From contig JAQXGO010000022.1 in assembly GCA_029006755.1 (NCBI GenBank), positions 1-39,777 of the forward strand: a DNA stretch of 39,777 nucleotides, written 5' to 3'. This stretch comes from Clostridia bacterium (GTDB lineage Bacteria > Bacillota > Clostridia > UMGS1883 > UMGS1540). Below the pieces are notes generated by a model. It made no database searches. It was given only the letters and a program-made list of their open reading frames with translations, and was not told where the DNA came from. Each line of letters begins with the position of its first letter. Position 1 is the first letter of the stretch. Position numbers and translations under genes: made by a program. This document shows positions 14,657 through 23,391 of this stretch, piece by piece.

Positions 14657-16495
14657 TTATTCCGGCATAATGGTTATTACCGTAGCTTCAAACGCACCGG
14701 TGGTGATTGCACCGATGACAGATACGGACATCCCTTCCTTCAAGTCAGAAGGCTTTTTATTCGTCGCATCTGCGCTATTAATAATCTTCAGGTTAGACCG
14801 TTTGGTAAAGACTTGCATGGTCGAGGTTGAGCCATCTGCAGCGGTCACAATCATGGAGAAGAAGCCATAGGCGTTATTCACAGTTTCAATTTTACCTACA
14901 ATTGCCGCCGTTGCAGCCGGAGATTTTGCAGTAAGCGAAGTGACGGTATCGCTATCAACGCTTGCTGAAATCGCAGCGCCGAGGCGGAGGCTGTAAATAT
15001 CCCCCTTTGCCCCATCTACCGTGTATTCGCAATCGCGAGACAAACTGTAGGAAGATACAGCATTATTGGCACGGATTTTAATGGAAGGCAGGGTCGCAAT
15101 CGTAATTTCATCAATGGTACCTTCCAAAATGTATTTTGTGCTGGTAGCGGTTACGGTTTGCACAGTATCATAGCGAAGCACAATGGTGACCTTATCCCCC
15201 ACCAGAATTTTATCAACATCCACACTTACATTATTACGCTTTGCAGTCGCATCATTTGCAACCGGATAGCTTTCCACCTGCCCATTGGTCAGGAGAATAG
15301 AGAAAGAAAGCTTCGGTTCGAAGGCAATGGCATCCACCGTTCCTTTAATGGTGCGTTCGCTCTCTGTTGCCTCAATCGAAATGACTTCCTTATTGCGAAT
15401 CTGCAAGGTAACTGCCTGGGTACGCTTTAAGTCACTCAGCTTCCCGGCATTGCCCTGATAAAGCACCGCAACATCTTTGGTAAAGGTATAGGTTACAGCG
15501 TTTGAAGAATCCCCGATATCCGCAACAGCAATTGTACCTGTATCTCCAAAAAGAGTGATGGAACTGATGACGCCTTTTACAGTTTCATCCGGCATATGCG
15601 AAATCGTTTCAATTGCATAGACCACGCCGCCGCGCTTTACAATTAAGACTTCCGCACCGGCAAAAATACGCGTTAGATCTGTGCTATATCCGTCCTGCTT
15701 AATCATCGGGTCAACATCAAACGGGATTTCAAGCGAAACAGAGGTTTCACCGTCCTCCGTATAGCGAATCACATCGTTTTCACTATCCACTTCCTTAACG
15801 GTACCATAGATATACGTTTCGGAAACGATTCTGCGAAGACGATACAAAAGCGTTGCAATCTGCGCACGCGTCACATCCTGCATGGGAGCAAAAGGCGTAC
15901 CGTTTGCCGTCTGCCCCATGCCGTTCATGAGGCCGGCATCGGTTACAAAACGGACATAAGGCTTGGCATCTGCCGGGATTTCAGCAGAGTCAGAATAATC
16001 CGCCGTGGTTGCACTCTCATCAATATCTCCTTCCCCGCCAATGACTTTCGTTAAAAGCTTGGCAACCTCGTAGCGTTTCATGCCGGTATTGGCATTTTCG
16101 CTGGAAAGGTAATAAGGCAGTTCTTTTTCGGACAAAATGCCTTTATAGAGGAGGAAAGAAACTTCCCCCTTATACGGCGTTTCGTATTTTTCCAAAACGT
16201 CCTCATAAAAAGAGGTTGCGAGGGAAACGAAGGGGGCAACCGTCTGATTCGTATAGCCCACTATACGTGCAGAGAGGACAAGAGCCTCTGTTTTGGAAAT
16301 GGTCCGATCCGGCTTAAAAGTGTTATCGGTATATCCTTTGATAACGCCGTCCTCTACCAGTTCCTCAATTGCATCATACGCCCACGCATGGGTGGCCGTT
16401 GTAACATCGGGAAAAGTGGCCGCAGAGGCGGTAAATGACATGGGGACGAAAAGTAAAGAGGCGCTCAGAATTGTGCAAATGAATTTTTTCAACAT
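14657..16495 (-). CDS. SLH-domain surface protein with five internal beta-rich repeats
   Basis: A 612-aa exported protein. Residues 1-26 are a signal peptide (ending ASA). Residues ~28-220 hold three SLH motifs: FPDVTTATHAWAYDAIEELV with NTFKPDRTISKTEALVL, then GMKRYEVAKLLTKVIG, then PFAPMQDVTRAQIATLLYRL. Residues 229-610 are five degenerate repeats of ~67-78 residues, each starting like GTV-x2-I and ending G-x-x-V-x-V...V-x-x-I (approximately 229-299, 306-377, 382-452, 457-523, 532-610). No catalytic motif is visible. It is probably a cell-wall-attached structural or S-layer-associated protein. The promoter is at 16530-16558 and a strong terminator follows. Confidence 0.87.
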   Translation of the reverse strand: MLKKFICTILSASLLFVPMSFTASAATFPDVTTATHAWAYDAIEELVEDGVIKGYTDNTFKPDRTISKTEALVLSARIVGYTNQTVAPFVSLATSFYEDVLEKYETPYKGEVSFLLYKGILSEKELPYYLSSENANTGMKRYEVAKLLTKVIGGEGDIDESATTADYSDSAEIPADAKPYVRFVTDAGLMNGMGQTANGTPFAPMQDVTRAQIATLLYRLRRIVSETYIYGTVKEVDSENDVIRYTEDGETSVSLEIPFDVDPMIKQDGYSTDLTRIFAGAEVLIVKRGGVVYAIETISHMPDETVKGVISSITLFGDTGTIAVADIGDSSNAVTYTFTKDVAVLYQGNAGKLSDLKRTQAVTLQIRNKEVISIEATESERTIKGTVDAIAFEPKLSFSILLTNGQVESYPVANDATAKRNNVSVDVDKILVGDKVTIVLRYDTVQTVTATSTKYILEGTIDEITIATLPSIKIRANNAVSSYSLSRDCEYTVDGAKGDIYSLRLGAAISASVDSDTVTSLTAKSPAATAAIVGKIETVNNAYGFFSMIVTAADGSTSTMQVFTKRSNLKIINSADATNKKPSDLKEGMSVSVIGAITTGAFEATVITIMPE

Positions 16496-16529
16496 ATAAG
16501 CATAACCATCCTTTCCTACAATTACTTAC

Positions 16530-16558
16530 AGTATACCATGCATTACAAGAAAATTCAA
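16530..16558 (-). promoter_or_regulatory. Promoter of the SLH surface protein gene
   Basis: On the minus strand TTGAAT, 17 bases, TATACT, about 35 bases before the start codon. It sits in the 85-base gap after thiT, so this gene has its own transcript. Confidence 0.75.
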
Positions 16559-16580
16559 CAGTTTTTGACTGTTTTTGCAA

Positions 16581-17132
16581 TTATTTTTTCAAAATTTTGT
16601 TATGCAGCATACGGGATAAAACAGCGATGACGAAAAGAGAGATGATCAGTTCAAAAAGCATGTAGGAGCCGTTATATAAAAAGGAGTAAAGCGGCACGGA
16701 GACGCCGTCCCAGGCATAAATGCCCCAAATCAGGATCCCGGACAAGAAGTGGCAGACAAACCGCAAAAAAATGACAACAACCGTTGCGGCGGCCGGTGCC
16801 CACATTTTGCCGCAAAACACCTTATCCTGCAACACGCCGGCAAGGCCTAAAACGCCGAAGGCAAGGACATAATCCAATACAATCACGGCGGCATAGGAGA
16901 GGAAGTTTGTAACCGGTGGAGCGGGCAATCCGTTTGTAAAAATGGAAATGAGTCCGAAAAGAATGCCGCTGCCTATGCCCCACTTTGTGCCGTAAAGAAA
17001 AGCCAGCAGAAGAATCGGTACCATGGAGCCGGCGGTCACACTACCGCCATACGGTGCATCAAAGACCCTGATGAGGGACAAAACAGTGGCGAGGGACAGC
17101 ATAATCCCGGTAATGGTTATTTTTTTTGTCAT
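16581..17132 (-). CDS. thiT: Thiamine transporter ThiT (ECF S component)
   Basis: A 183-aa membrane protein with about six helices. The ThiT pattern is present: RVFDAPYGGSVTAGSMVPIL near the N-terminus, YGTKWGIGSGILFGLIS, and late W-containing text WGIYAWDGVSVPLYSFLYNG that forms the thiamine pocket. It captures thiamine for the energy-coupling-factor ATPase module, whose genes are not in the window. The start at 17132 (MTKKITITG) is chosen because AAAGGATG ends six bases before it. The promoter is at 17235-17263. The ~100-base leader shows no recognisable TPP riboswitch. Confidence 0.85.
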   Translation of the reverse strand: MTKKITITGIMLSLATVLSLIRVFDAPYGGSVTAGSMVPILLLAFLYGTKWGIGSGILFGLISIFTNGLPAPPVTNFLSYAAVIVLDYVLAFGVLGLAGVLQDKVFCGKMWAPAAATVVVIFLRFVCHFLSGILIWGIYAWDGVSVPLYSFLYNGSYMLFELIISLFVIAVLSRMLHNKILKK

Positions 17133-17234
17133 GAGATTCATCCTTTCATAATAAACAGATTGGGTGCCATTACGCAAAAATGAGCTTTCCTTTGTATACG
17201 GAAGGCCCGACGCCCTTCTTGCAAATGCAGAAAA

Positions 17235-17263
17235 AGTATACCATTTGTTTCGGCGATTGTCAA
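17235..17263 (-). promoter_or_regulatory. Promoter of thiT
   Basis: On the minus strand TTGACA, 17 bases, TATACT, ~100 bases upstream of the thiT start and divergent from the walR promoter. Confidence 0.82.
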
Positions 17264-17347
17264 ATTTTTACGCTCGGGGAAAGACATGCAGAAAAAACAG
17301 CAAAGATTTTCTACTGTGAAAAACCCTGTAAAATATATAAAAAAAAG

Positions 17348-17376
17348 TTGCTTTCTGTGGGAAAATAATGTATAAT
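17348..17376 (+). promoter_or_regulatory. Promoter of the walR-walK operon
   Basis: TTGCTT, 17 bases, TATAAT, only 20 bases before the walR ATG, so the leader is very short. Confidence 0.8.
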
Positions 17377-17395
17377 AGCATAGAGGTGATAGGAT

Positions 17396-18085
17396 ATGCA
17401 GAGGCTGGTTTTAATTGTCGAGGATGAGAAACCAATTGTAGATATTTTAAAGTATAACTTAGAACGCGAAGGTTATAAAGTGATTTTTGCACTGGACGGT
17501 GAGGAGGGGTTAAATTTAGCCCTTACAAAGGCACCGGATTTAATCTTGCTTGACGTTATGCTACCTCGCATGGACGGCTACGATGTATGCCGGCGGATTC
17601 GCGAAAAATCCAATGTACCCATTTTAATGCTGACTGCCCGGGGCGAAGAACTGGACAAGGTGTTGGGGCTTGAAATGGGCGCGGATGATTATATCACAAA
17701 GCCTTTTGGCGTGCGGGAACTGATGGCGCGCGTGAAGGCGAACCTGCGGCGCACGGAGCCGAATGTCGAGAATGCCTCTGTCATCCGCTTCGGTGAGTTT
17801 TGCATTTTATGCGAACGATATGAGATTACAAAGGACGGGCAGACGGTAGATCTTACCCTACGTGAATTTGAGCTGATTAAGTTTTTGGCCCAGCGCCCGG
17901 GCAAAATTTTTACAAGAGAAAATCTTCTGGAAGAAGTTTGGGGGTATGAATATTACGGCGATGTTCGCACGGTGGACGTTACAGTGCGCCGTCTGCGCGA
18001 AAAAATTGAGGACGACCCGGCAGAGCCGAAGTATATTATGACAAAGCGCGGTGTCGGCTATTACTTGAAGGTGGATAATGTTTAA
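17396..18085 (+). CDS. walR: OmpR/PhoB-family response regulator, WalR-like
   Basis: A 229-aa response regulator. The receiver domain (1-~115) has the acidic pocket VEDE, phospho-acceptor D53 in LLDVMLP, T in LMLTARG and K in ITKPFG. The winged-helix DNA-binding domain (~130-226) ends TVDVTVRRLREKIEDDP...TKRGVGYYL, very like WalR/YycF, which controls wall hydrolases. The closely related PhoP cannot be excluded. It starts the operon with the kinase and overlaps it by eight bases. The usual yycH/I/J genes are absent downstream. Confidence 0.87.
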   Translation: MQRLVLIVEDEKPIVDILKYNLEREGYKVIFALDGEEGLNLALTKAPDLILLDVMLPRMDGYDVCRRIREKSNVPILMLTARGEELDKVLGLEMGADDYITKPFGVRELMARVKANLRRTEPNVENASVIRFGEFCILCERYEITKDGQTVDLTLREFELIKFLAQRPGKIFTRENLLEEVWGYEYYGDVRTVDVTVRRLREKIEDDPAEPKYIMTKRGVGYYLKVDNV

Positions 18086-19835
18086 AAGTATCCAGTGGAA
18101 GGTGCTGACCATCTTTATTTTCCTGGTTGTATCGGTAATGGTGGTGGTCGGAACCTTTCTGCTTGACCGAATCAGCGATTATTATCATGATGAATTCCGC
18201 ACCCAAATGGAAGAAGCCGTGTTTACGGACGGGTTTGTGAACCAACTAAGCAATGCCGCCAAGGAGGCCGCACCGCTTACGGATTTGCGTACAATATTGG
18301 ATGCACATGCAGGCCGTATGGGCATAGATTCCTACCGGAGCTACTATATTCTAAATGGGCAAAACGGGGAGCTTTTGTTTGCTTTGGACGGCAGCACCCA
18401 TGTGGAGGCAACCCAAAATTTGATGACGGCAATGACAGGGCGACTCGGAAACGCTGTGGATAGACGCAGCGCGGTTATGGATTATGCGTGCCCGGTGGGG
18501 AATAATACTTATATTATTTATATCAGCGACAGCAAGGAAGAACTGTACGCCATCATGGAAAACGTGTTTACCATCATTCTGTGGGGGTTGATTTTAGGCG
18601 TCGCACTCTCGATCTTTTTGGGGCTTATTTTGTCCCGGACCATTATTGCGCCGATTGCGTCGCTGAAAAAAAGGGCGGAAAAAATTGCCGCCGGCGATTT
18701 TGATAACAAAATTGCGGTGCGCTCCCGCGATGAAATCGGGCAGCTTACGGTTTCTTTTAATACGATGGCAGCGGATTTAAAACGCTCCTTAGACGATATT
18801 GTGACAGAAAAGAATAAGGTAGAAACCATTCTGGCATACATGACGGACGGCGTTATGGCGTTCTATCGCGATGGCAGCGTGATGCATATAAACCCGGCTG
18901 CCAAGGAAATGCTCTCGCCGGAGGAGGGCGAAAACTTCGACAGCTTGTTCGCACGGCTGGAAGCAGGCATTACCATCAATACGCTTTTGTATTTAGAACA
19001 GGAAAAAGCCGTGGAAAAAAATATCACCATTGGCGAGCGGCATATCAAGGCATTTTTCGCAAAGCTGACGCCGCGCCGCGGCCCGGCAGACGGTATTGTT
19101 GTGGTTTTGCAGGATATTACGGAGCAAACCCGTATGGAAAAATCCCGGCGGGAATTTGTGGCCAACGTATCGCATGAATTACGCACGCCGCTGACCAATA
19201 TTAAAAGCTATGCGGAAACGCTTCTGGAAACCGAGGAAAAGGATTCGATTGGCCATAATTTTCTGCAGGTGATTAACAGTGAGGCAGACAGAATGACCCG
19301 TATTGTACGGGATCTGTTAACCCTTTCCCAGTTGGATTACGGGCATAATCTGCAAAAAGCGCCCTTCCCCTTACCGGCGCTTGTCCGCGAGGTTGTGCGG
19401 AAGCAGAGCATGGCGGCGGAAAAGGCCAAACAAACCTTAACCTTTACAGACCACGCGGCGCATTTGCCGCCGGTCAATGGGGATCGGGACAGAATTGAAC
19501 AGGTGCTTATCAACATTATCTCTAACGCGATGAAATATACGCCAAACGGTGGGTCGATTCTGGTGGATTGCACCGCACGCGTTTCGGAGGCGGTGATTAC
19601 CGTCACGGATACGGGCATCGGCATCCCAAAAGAGGATTTACCCCGGATTTTTGAACGGTTTTATCGCGTAGATAAAGCGCGCAGCCGCAAAATGGGCGGT
19701 ACGGGCTTGGGGCTTGCTATTGCCAGGGAAATTGTAGAGGCACATGGCGGCCGTATTATTATAGAAAGTGAAAAAGGAAAGGGAACAAGGGTGCAGATTA
19801 TTCTGCCGATTTACGGCGGTGGAGACTCTGCATAA
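18078..19835 (+). CDS. walK: Membrane sensor histidine kinase, WalK-like
   Basis: A 585-aa kinase. Helix 1 spans ~10-29, an extracytoplasmic sensor ~30-160, helix 2 ~163-186. A HAMP domain covers ~187-240 (IAPIASLKKRAEKIAAGDFD). A PAS-like domain follows (~245-350, ILAYMTDGVMAF to VVLQDITEQ). The HisKA domain carries H366 in ANVSHELRTPLTNI. The ATPase domain has the N box NIISNAMKYTPNGG and the G boxes DTGIGIPKEDLPRIFERF and GGTGLGLAI. It would phosphorylate the preceding regulator in response to a cell-wall signal. Confidence 0.88.
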   Translation: MFKSIQWKVLTIFIFLVVSVMVVVGTFLLDRISDYYHDEFRTQMEEAVFTDGFVNQLSNAAKEAAPLTDLRTILDAHAGRMGIDSYRSYYILNGQNGELLFALDGSTHVEATQNLMTAMTGRLGNAVDRRSAVMDYACPVGNNTYIIYISDSKEELYAIMENVFTIILWGLILGVALSIFLGLILSRTIIAPIASLKKRAEKIAAGDFDNKIAVRSRDEIGQLTVSFNTMAADLKRSLDDIVTEKNKVETILAYMTDGVMAFYRDGSVMHINPAAKEMLSPEEGENFDSLFARLEAGITINTLLYLEQEKAVEKNITIGERHIKAFFAKLTPRRGPADGIVVVLQDITEQTRMEKSRREFVANVSHELRTPLTNIKSYAETLLETEEKDSIGHNFLQVINSEADRMTRIVRDLLTLSQLDYGHNLQKAPFPLPALVREVVRKQSMAAEKAKQTLTFTDHAAHLPPVNGDRDRIEQVLINIISNAMKYTPNGGSILVDCTARVSEAVITVTDTGIGIPKEDLPRIFERFYRVDKARSRKMGGTGLGLAIAREIVEAHGGRIIIESEKGKGTRVQIILPIYGGGDSA

Positions 19836-19839
19836 GAGT

Positions 19840-20538
19840 ATGCAAATTTTGGCAATTGAGAGTGCCGCAAAGGCCGCCGGAGCAGCAGTTTTGTGTGATG
19901 GACGGCTGATATGCGAGCAATTTGTAAATAATGGGTTGACGCATTCACGTACCTTGATGGAGCTGATTGACGGGGTGCTGCGTGCGGCCGGGAAAAAGGT
20001 GACGGATATGGACGGAATTGCGGTGGACGTAGGGCCCGGCTCCTTTACAGGCATCCGCATTGGTCTTGGCACGGCGAAGGGACTTGCATTGGGGGCAGAT
20101 AAGCCGATTGCGGCAGTCCCCTCCCTCCTGGGAATGGCGTGGCTCATGGCGGGCTACCCCGGCACGATTGTACCCATCATGGACGCGCGGCGCGGCGAGG
20201 TGTATGGCGCGGCCTATGCATTTGAAAACGGTGTGCCAAAGGAGATTCTTCCGATGGAACCGCAACCGCTTTCTGCACTTTTGGAGAAGATCGATACCGC
20301 TGTTTTTATCGGGGACGGCGCGGAAGTGCATAGAGAGGCGATTATAGAAAAAATGGGCAACAGAGCAGATTTTGCGCCACCGCATTTATTGCATCAACAT
20401 GCGGCAGGTGTGGGACTGGCGGCTAGACATATCGAGTGGCAGTCCGCCCATGACGCCGCCCCTATTTATTTGCGGCTTGCCCAGGCAGAAAGAGAATGGC
20501 TGACAAAGGAGAACAAGGATGATTGTCATAGGAAGTGA
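19840..20538 (+). CDS. tsaB: tRNA t6A biosynthesis protein TsaB
   Basis: A 232-aa ASKHA-fold protein that supports threonylcarbamoylation of A37 in ANN-reading tRNAs together with TsaC, TsaD and TsaE. MQILAIESAAKAAGAAVLCD begins the fold, and VDVGPGSFTGIRIGLGTAKG and MDARRGEVYGAAY are clear TsaB marks. ATG at 19840 lies five bases after the walK stop; a longer reading from 19768 would lie inside walK. tsaE, rimI and tsaD, its usual neighbours, are not in the window. The 3' end overlaps rpiB by 20 bases. Confidence 0.9.
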   Translation: MQILAIESAAKAAGAAVLCDGRLICEQFVNNGLTHSRTLMELIDGVLRAAGKKVTDMDGIAVDVGPGSFTGIRIGLGTAKGLALGADKPIAAVPSLLGMAWLMAGYPGTIVPIMDARRGEVYGAAYAFENGVPKEILPMEPQPLSALLEKIDTAVFIGDGAEVHREAIIEKMGNRADFAPPHLLHQHAAGVGLAARHIEWQSAHDAAPIYLRLAQAEREWLTKENKDDCHRK

Positions 20539-20953
20539 CCACGGCGGATACCGGTTAAAAGAAGTTCTGAAAGCGCATCTGACTTCGCAAAACATTTCGT
20601 TTTTAGATGTCGGCTGTACAGGAGAAGCTTGTGATTATCCGGATATTGCGGCAAAGGCTGTACAAAAAATATTAGATGGCACATGCAGCGAGGGCATTTT
20701 ATGCTGCGGCACAGGCATAGGGATTTCGATTGCGGCCAATCGCTACCCGGGGATTCGGGCGGCGGTCGTGTCAGATCCTTTGGCCGCTACATTGACAAAG
20801 CAGCACAATAATGCCAATATCCTTTGTATGGGAGGCAGAATGATTGGCGAGGAAATGGGCAAAGCCTGTGTGGATGCATGGCTGCATGCAAGCTTTGCCG
20901 GCGGCCGGCATGCCATCAGAATAGATAAATTGGAAAAGGAGAGAACGCTATGA
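20519..20953 (+). CDS. rpiB: Ribose-5-phosphate isomerase B
   Basis: A 144-aa enzyme interconverting ribose 5-phosphate and ribulose 5-phosphate. The N-terminus [13 protein letters not shown], catalytic cysteine C63 in [15 protein letters not shown], and [12 protein letters not shown] are diagnostic of the RpiB/LacAB family. The ribosome site AAGGAG lies inside the end of tsaB, and the genes overlap by 20 bases in different frames. The stop overlaps nrdR (ATGA). Confidence 0.93.
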   Translation: MIVIGSDHGGYRLKEVLKAHLTSQNISFLDVGCTGEACDYPDIAAKAVQKILDGTCSEGILCCGTGIGISIAANRYPGIRAAVVSDPLAATLTKQHNNANILCMGGRMIGEEMGKACVDAWLHASFAGGRHAIRIDKLEKERTL

Positions 20954-21408
20954 AGTGCCCTTATTGTGACGCGCTCGATAGCAAGGTTTTAGATTCGCGC
21001 CCCACAGATGATGACAATGCGATTCGACGGCGGCGGCAATGCCTAAGCTGTCAGAAGCGCTTCACCACCTATGAAAAGGTGGAAGGTGTACCGGTTATGG
21101 TAATCAAAAAGGATAAGGGCAGAGAACCCTTTGACAGAGAAAAGCTTTTGCGCGGTATCGTCAAGGCATGCGAAAAGCGGCCGGTCCCGTTTGAAGTCAT
21201 GGAGAATATGACGCTTGTAATTGAAAACATTCTTCAGAACTCCTTGGATCGCGAAGTGACCTCTTCGCGGATTGGTGAACTTGTGATGGAACAGCTGAAA
21301 AATATTGACGAGGTGGCCTATGTTCGTTTTGCCTCGGTTTATCGGCAGTTTAAAGATATCAATACATTTATGCAAGAGCTGCGCAAGCTGCTGACGGAAA
21401 AAAAATAA
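20950..21408 (+). CDS. nrdR: Transcriptional repressor NrdR
   Basis: A 152-aa regulator of ribonucleotide reductase genes. The zinc ribbon has C3, C6, C31 and C34 (MKCPYC and [14 protein letters not shown]). The ATP-cone domain (~50-140) starts [19 protein letters not shown] and includes [15 protein letters not shown]. Length and motifs are standard. It is translationally coupled to rpiB by a four-base overlap. Confidence 0.96.
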   Translation: MKCPYCDALDSKVLDSRPTDDDNAIRRRRQCLSCQKRFTTYEKVEGVPVMVIKKDKGREPFDREKLLRGIVKACEKRPVPFEVMENMTLVIENILQNSLDREVTSSRIGELVMEQLKNIDEVAYVRFASVYRQFKDINTFMQELRKLLTEKK

Positions 21409-21443
21409 GCCTGCATAGCGCAGAAGAGGAAGGAAGCTTAAAA

Positions 21444-22892
21444 ATGACAAAGGTTAGAACACGTTTTGCACCCAGCCCCACCGGGTACATGCATATCGGA
21501 AATTTGCGTACGGCTTTGTATGCGTACCTGCTGGCAAAGTCGCAGGGGGGAGATTTTATTCTGCGTATTGAGGACACCGACCGGGAACGGTATGTGGACG
21601 GTGCGGTGGATTTGATTTATAAAACAATGGCAGAAACCGGCCTTGTCCATGATGAAGGCCCGGACGTGGGCGGACCATACGGCCCGTATGTGCAAAGTGA
21701 ACGCATCGACATTTACAAAAAGTACGCAGAGGAACTGGTGGAAAAAGGGCATGCTTACTACTGCTTCTGCACCAAGGAACGCCTGGACGAATTGCGGGTA
21801 AAGCAGGAAGCACTCAAAATTCCTTCTAAGTATGACGGCCGCTGTGCAAGCCTTACAAAAGAAGAAATTGCAGCGAAAATTGCGGCCGGAGAGCCGTACG
21901 TTATTCGCCAGAAAATCCCGCGCGAGGGCGTAACGACATTTGAAGATGAGGTGTTTGGCAAAATCTCTGCACCGAATGATACACTGGATGATAACGTACT
22001 GCTAAAATCAGATGGCTTGCCGACATATAACTTTGCCAACGTGGTGGACGATCATTTGATGAAGATTACCCACGTAGTACGCGGTAGCGAGTATTTGTCC
22101 TCTACCCCGAAATATAACCTTTTATACGAAGCGTTTGGATGGGAAATTCCGAAATACATTCACTGCTCCGCAATTATGAAGGATGCACACCGCAAGCTTT
22201 CCAAGCGTGAAGGCGATGCTTCCTATGCGGACTTTGTGGATAAGGGGTATTTAAAGGATGCCGTATTAAATTATATTGCCCTCTTAGGCTGGAGCCCCGG
22301 GGATACACAGGAAATCATGAGCCTTAATGATATGATTCGCCTTTTTGACGTAAAGGGCATCAGCAAATCGCCCGCAATTTTTGACCAGGAAAAGCTGAAC
22401 TGGTTAAACGGCGAATATATCCGCGCACTGGATCCGGCTGCATTTCACGAAATGGCGATGCCTTACTATAAGGCGAATATCACAAGAGATGTAGATCTGA
22501 CCTTATTAAGCGCCGTATTGCAGCAGCGCACAGAAAAGCTTTCGGATATTCCGGAACAGATTGACTTTATTGATACGCTGCCTGCGTATGAAAAAGAACT
22601 GTATTGCCACAAAAAGATGAAAACCAATCTGGAGAACTCCTTAGCCTCTTTAAAAGAGATTCTCCCCCGCCTTCAAGCGGTGACGGATTGGACCAAGGAT
22701 ACACTGCATGACCTCTTAATCGGTCTTGCACAGGAACTTGAAGTGAAAAACGGCATCATTCTTTGGCCGCTTCGCACCGCCTTATCCGGGAAGGCCTTTA
22801 CGCCCGGTGGCGGGATTGAGCTGGCAGCGATTTTAGGAAAAGAAGAAAGCCTTGCACGTATTGAAAAAGGAATTGCCCTTTTAGAGGGATAA
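21444..22892 (+). CDS. gltX: Glutamyl-tRNA synthetase
   Basis: A 482-aa class I aminoacyl-tRNA synthetase. The HIGH motif reads HIGN (H17) after FAPSPTGYM, followed by [10 protein letters not shown]. The KMSKS motif reads KLSKR starting at K251. The length is normal for discriminating and non-discriminating GluRS; which type cannot be told. The ribosome site GAGGAAGGAAG precedes ATG, 35 bases after nrdR. That gap is too short for a T-box leader. Confidence 0.96.
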   Translation: MTKVRTRFAPSPTGYMHIGNLRTALYAYLLAKSQGGDFILRIEDTDRERYVDGAVDLIYKTMAETGLVHDEGPDVGGPYGPYVQSERIDIYKKYAEELVEKGHAYYCFCTKERLDELRVKQEALKIPSKYDGRCASLTKEEIAAKIAAGEPYVIRQKIPREGVTTFEDEVFGKISAPNDTLDDNVLLKSDGLPTYNFANVVDDHLMKITHVVRGSEYLSSTPKYNLLYEAFGWEIPKYIHCSAIMKDAHRKLSKREGDASYADFVDKGYLKDAVLNYIALLGWSPGDTQEIMSLNDMIRLFDVKGISKSPAIFDQEKLNWLNGEYIRALDPAAFHEMAMPYYKANITRDVDLTLLSAVLQQRTEKLSDIPEQIDFIDTLPAYEKELYCHKKMKTNLENSLASLKEILPRLQAVTDWTKDTLHDLLIGLAQELEVKNGIILWPLRTALSGKAFTPGGGIELAAILGKEESLARIEKGIALLEG

Positions 22893-22902
22893 GGAGAAGC
22901 TT

Positions 22903-23352
22903 ATGGAAGAATTAACACTTCGCAAATGCCCCGGTGGATACAAGCGGGACGATGTAAATCATTACGTAGCTTCCTTGGTGGCGAAATATGAAAAAGAGAT
23001 TGCCGATGCCCAAAAGGAAGCGGAAAACGCACGCTGTGAGAACGCGGCACTCACCAAGCAGAATGCGGAGCTTTTTCGCAAGGTGGAACAGCTGGAGGCA
23101 GACCGGGATTCGGTTTCGCGCGCGGTGATTGCGGCTCAGCAGCAGGCAGATCTGATTTGCGAGGAAGCAAAACGCAAGGGCGATGCCCTTTTACAGGAAA
23201 AGGCGGAAGAGGTTGCACAGACGGAGAGAACGCTGCAGCGGTTGCAGGGGGAAATTCGTTCCCTGCGGCTTGCGGCAACCGCGGCTATCCGAAAGTATGA
23301 GCGTGAACTCAACGCCATTTCCGTACAGGATGATGAGGAAGAAGACATATAG
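22903..23352 (+). CDS. DivIVA-like coiled-coil protein
   Basis: A 149-aa protein. The first ~25 residues (LRKCPGGYKRDDVNHYVASL) resemble the DivIVA membrane-binding N-terminus with its GYxxxDVxxY pattern. Residues ~28-130 are a long coiled coil rich in Glu, Lys, Ala and Gln. The tail is acidic (DDEEEDI). DivIVA proteins mark curved membranes and poles and recruit division or wall enzymes. It lies ten bases after gltX and before comM. It is shorter than typical DivIVA, and true orthology is uncertain. Confidence 0.65.
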   Translation: MEELTLRKCPGGYKRDDVNHYVASLVAKYEKEIADAQKEAENARCENAALTKQNAELFRKVEQLEADRDSVSRAVIAAQQQADLICEEAKRKGDALLQEKAEEVAQTERTLQRLQGEIRSLRLAATAAIRKYERELNAISVQDDEEEDI

Positions 23353-23391
23353 AATGACTTGCCGCAACCAAGCGGCAGAATGGATGCAGAT

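Noticed and set aside
17133-17234. TPP riboswitch in the thiT leader
   Set aside because: The conserved CTGAGA and ACCTGA-type motifs are missing; only short hairpins are visible.
21409-21443. T-box leader for gltX
   Set aside because: The gap after nrdR is only 35 bases and has no specifier loop or antiterminator.
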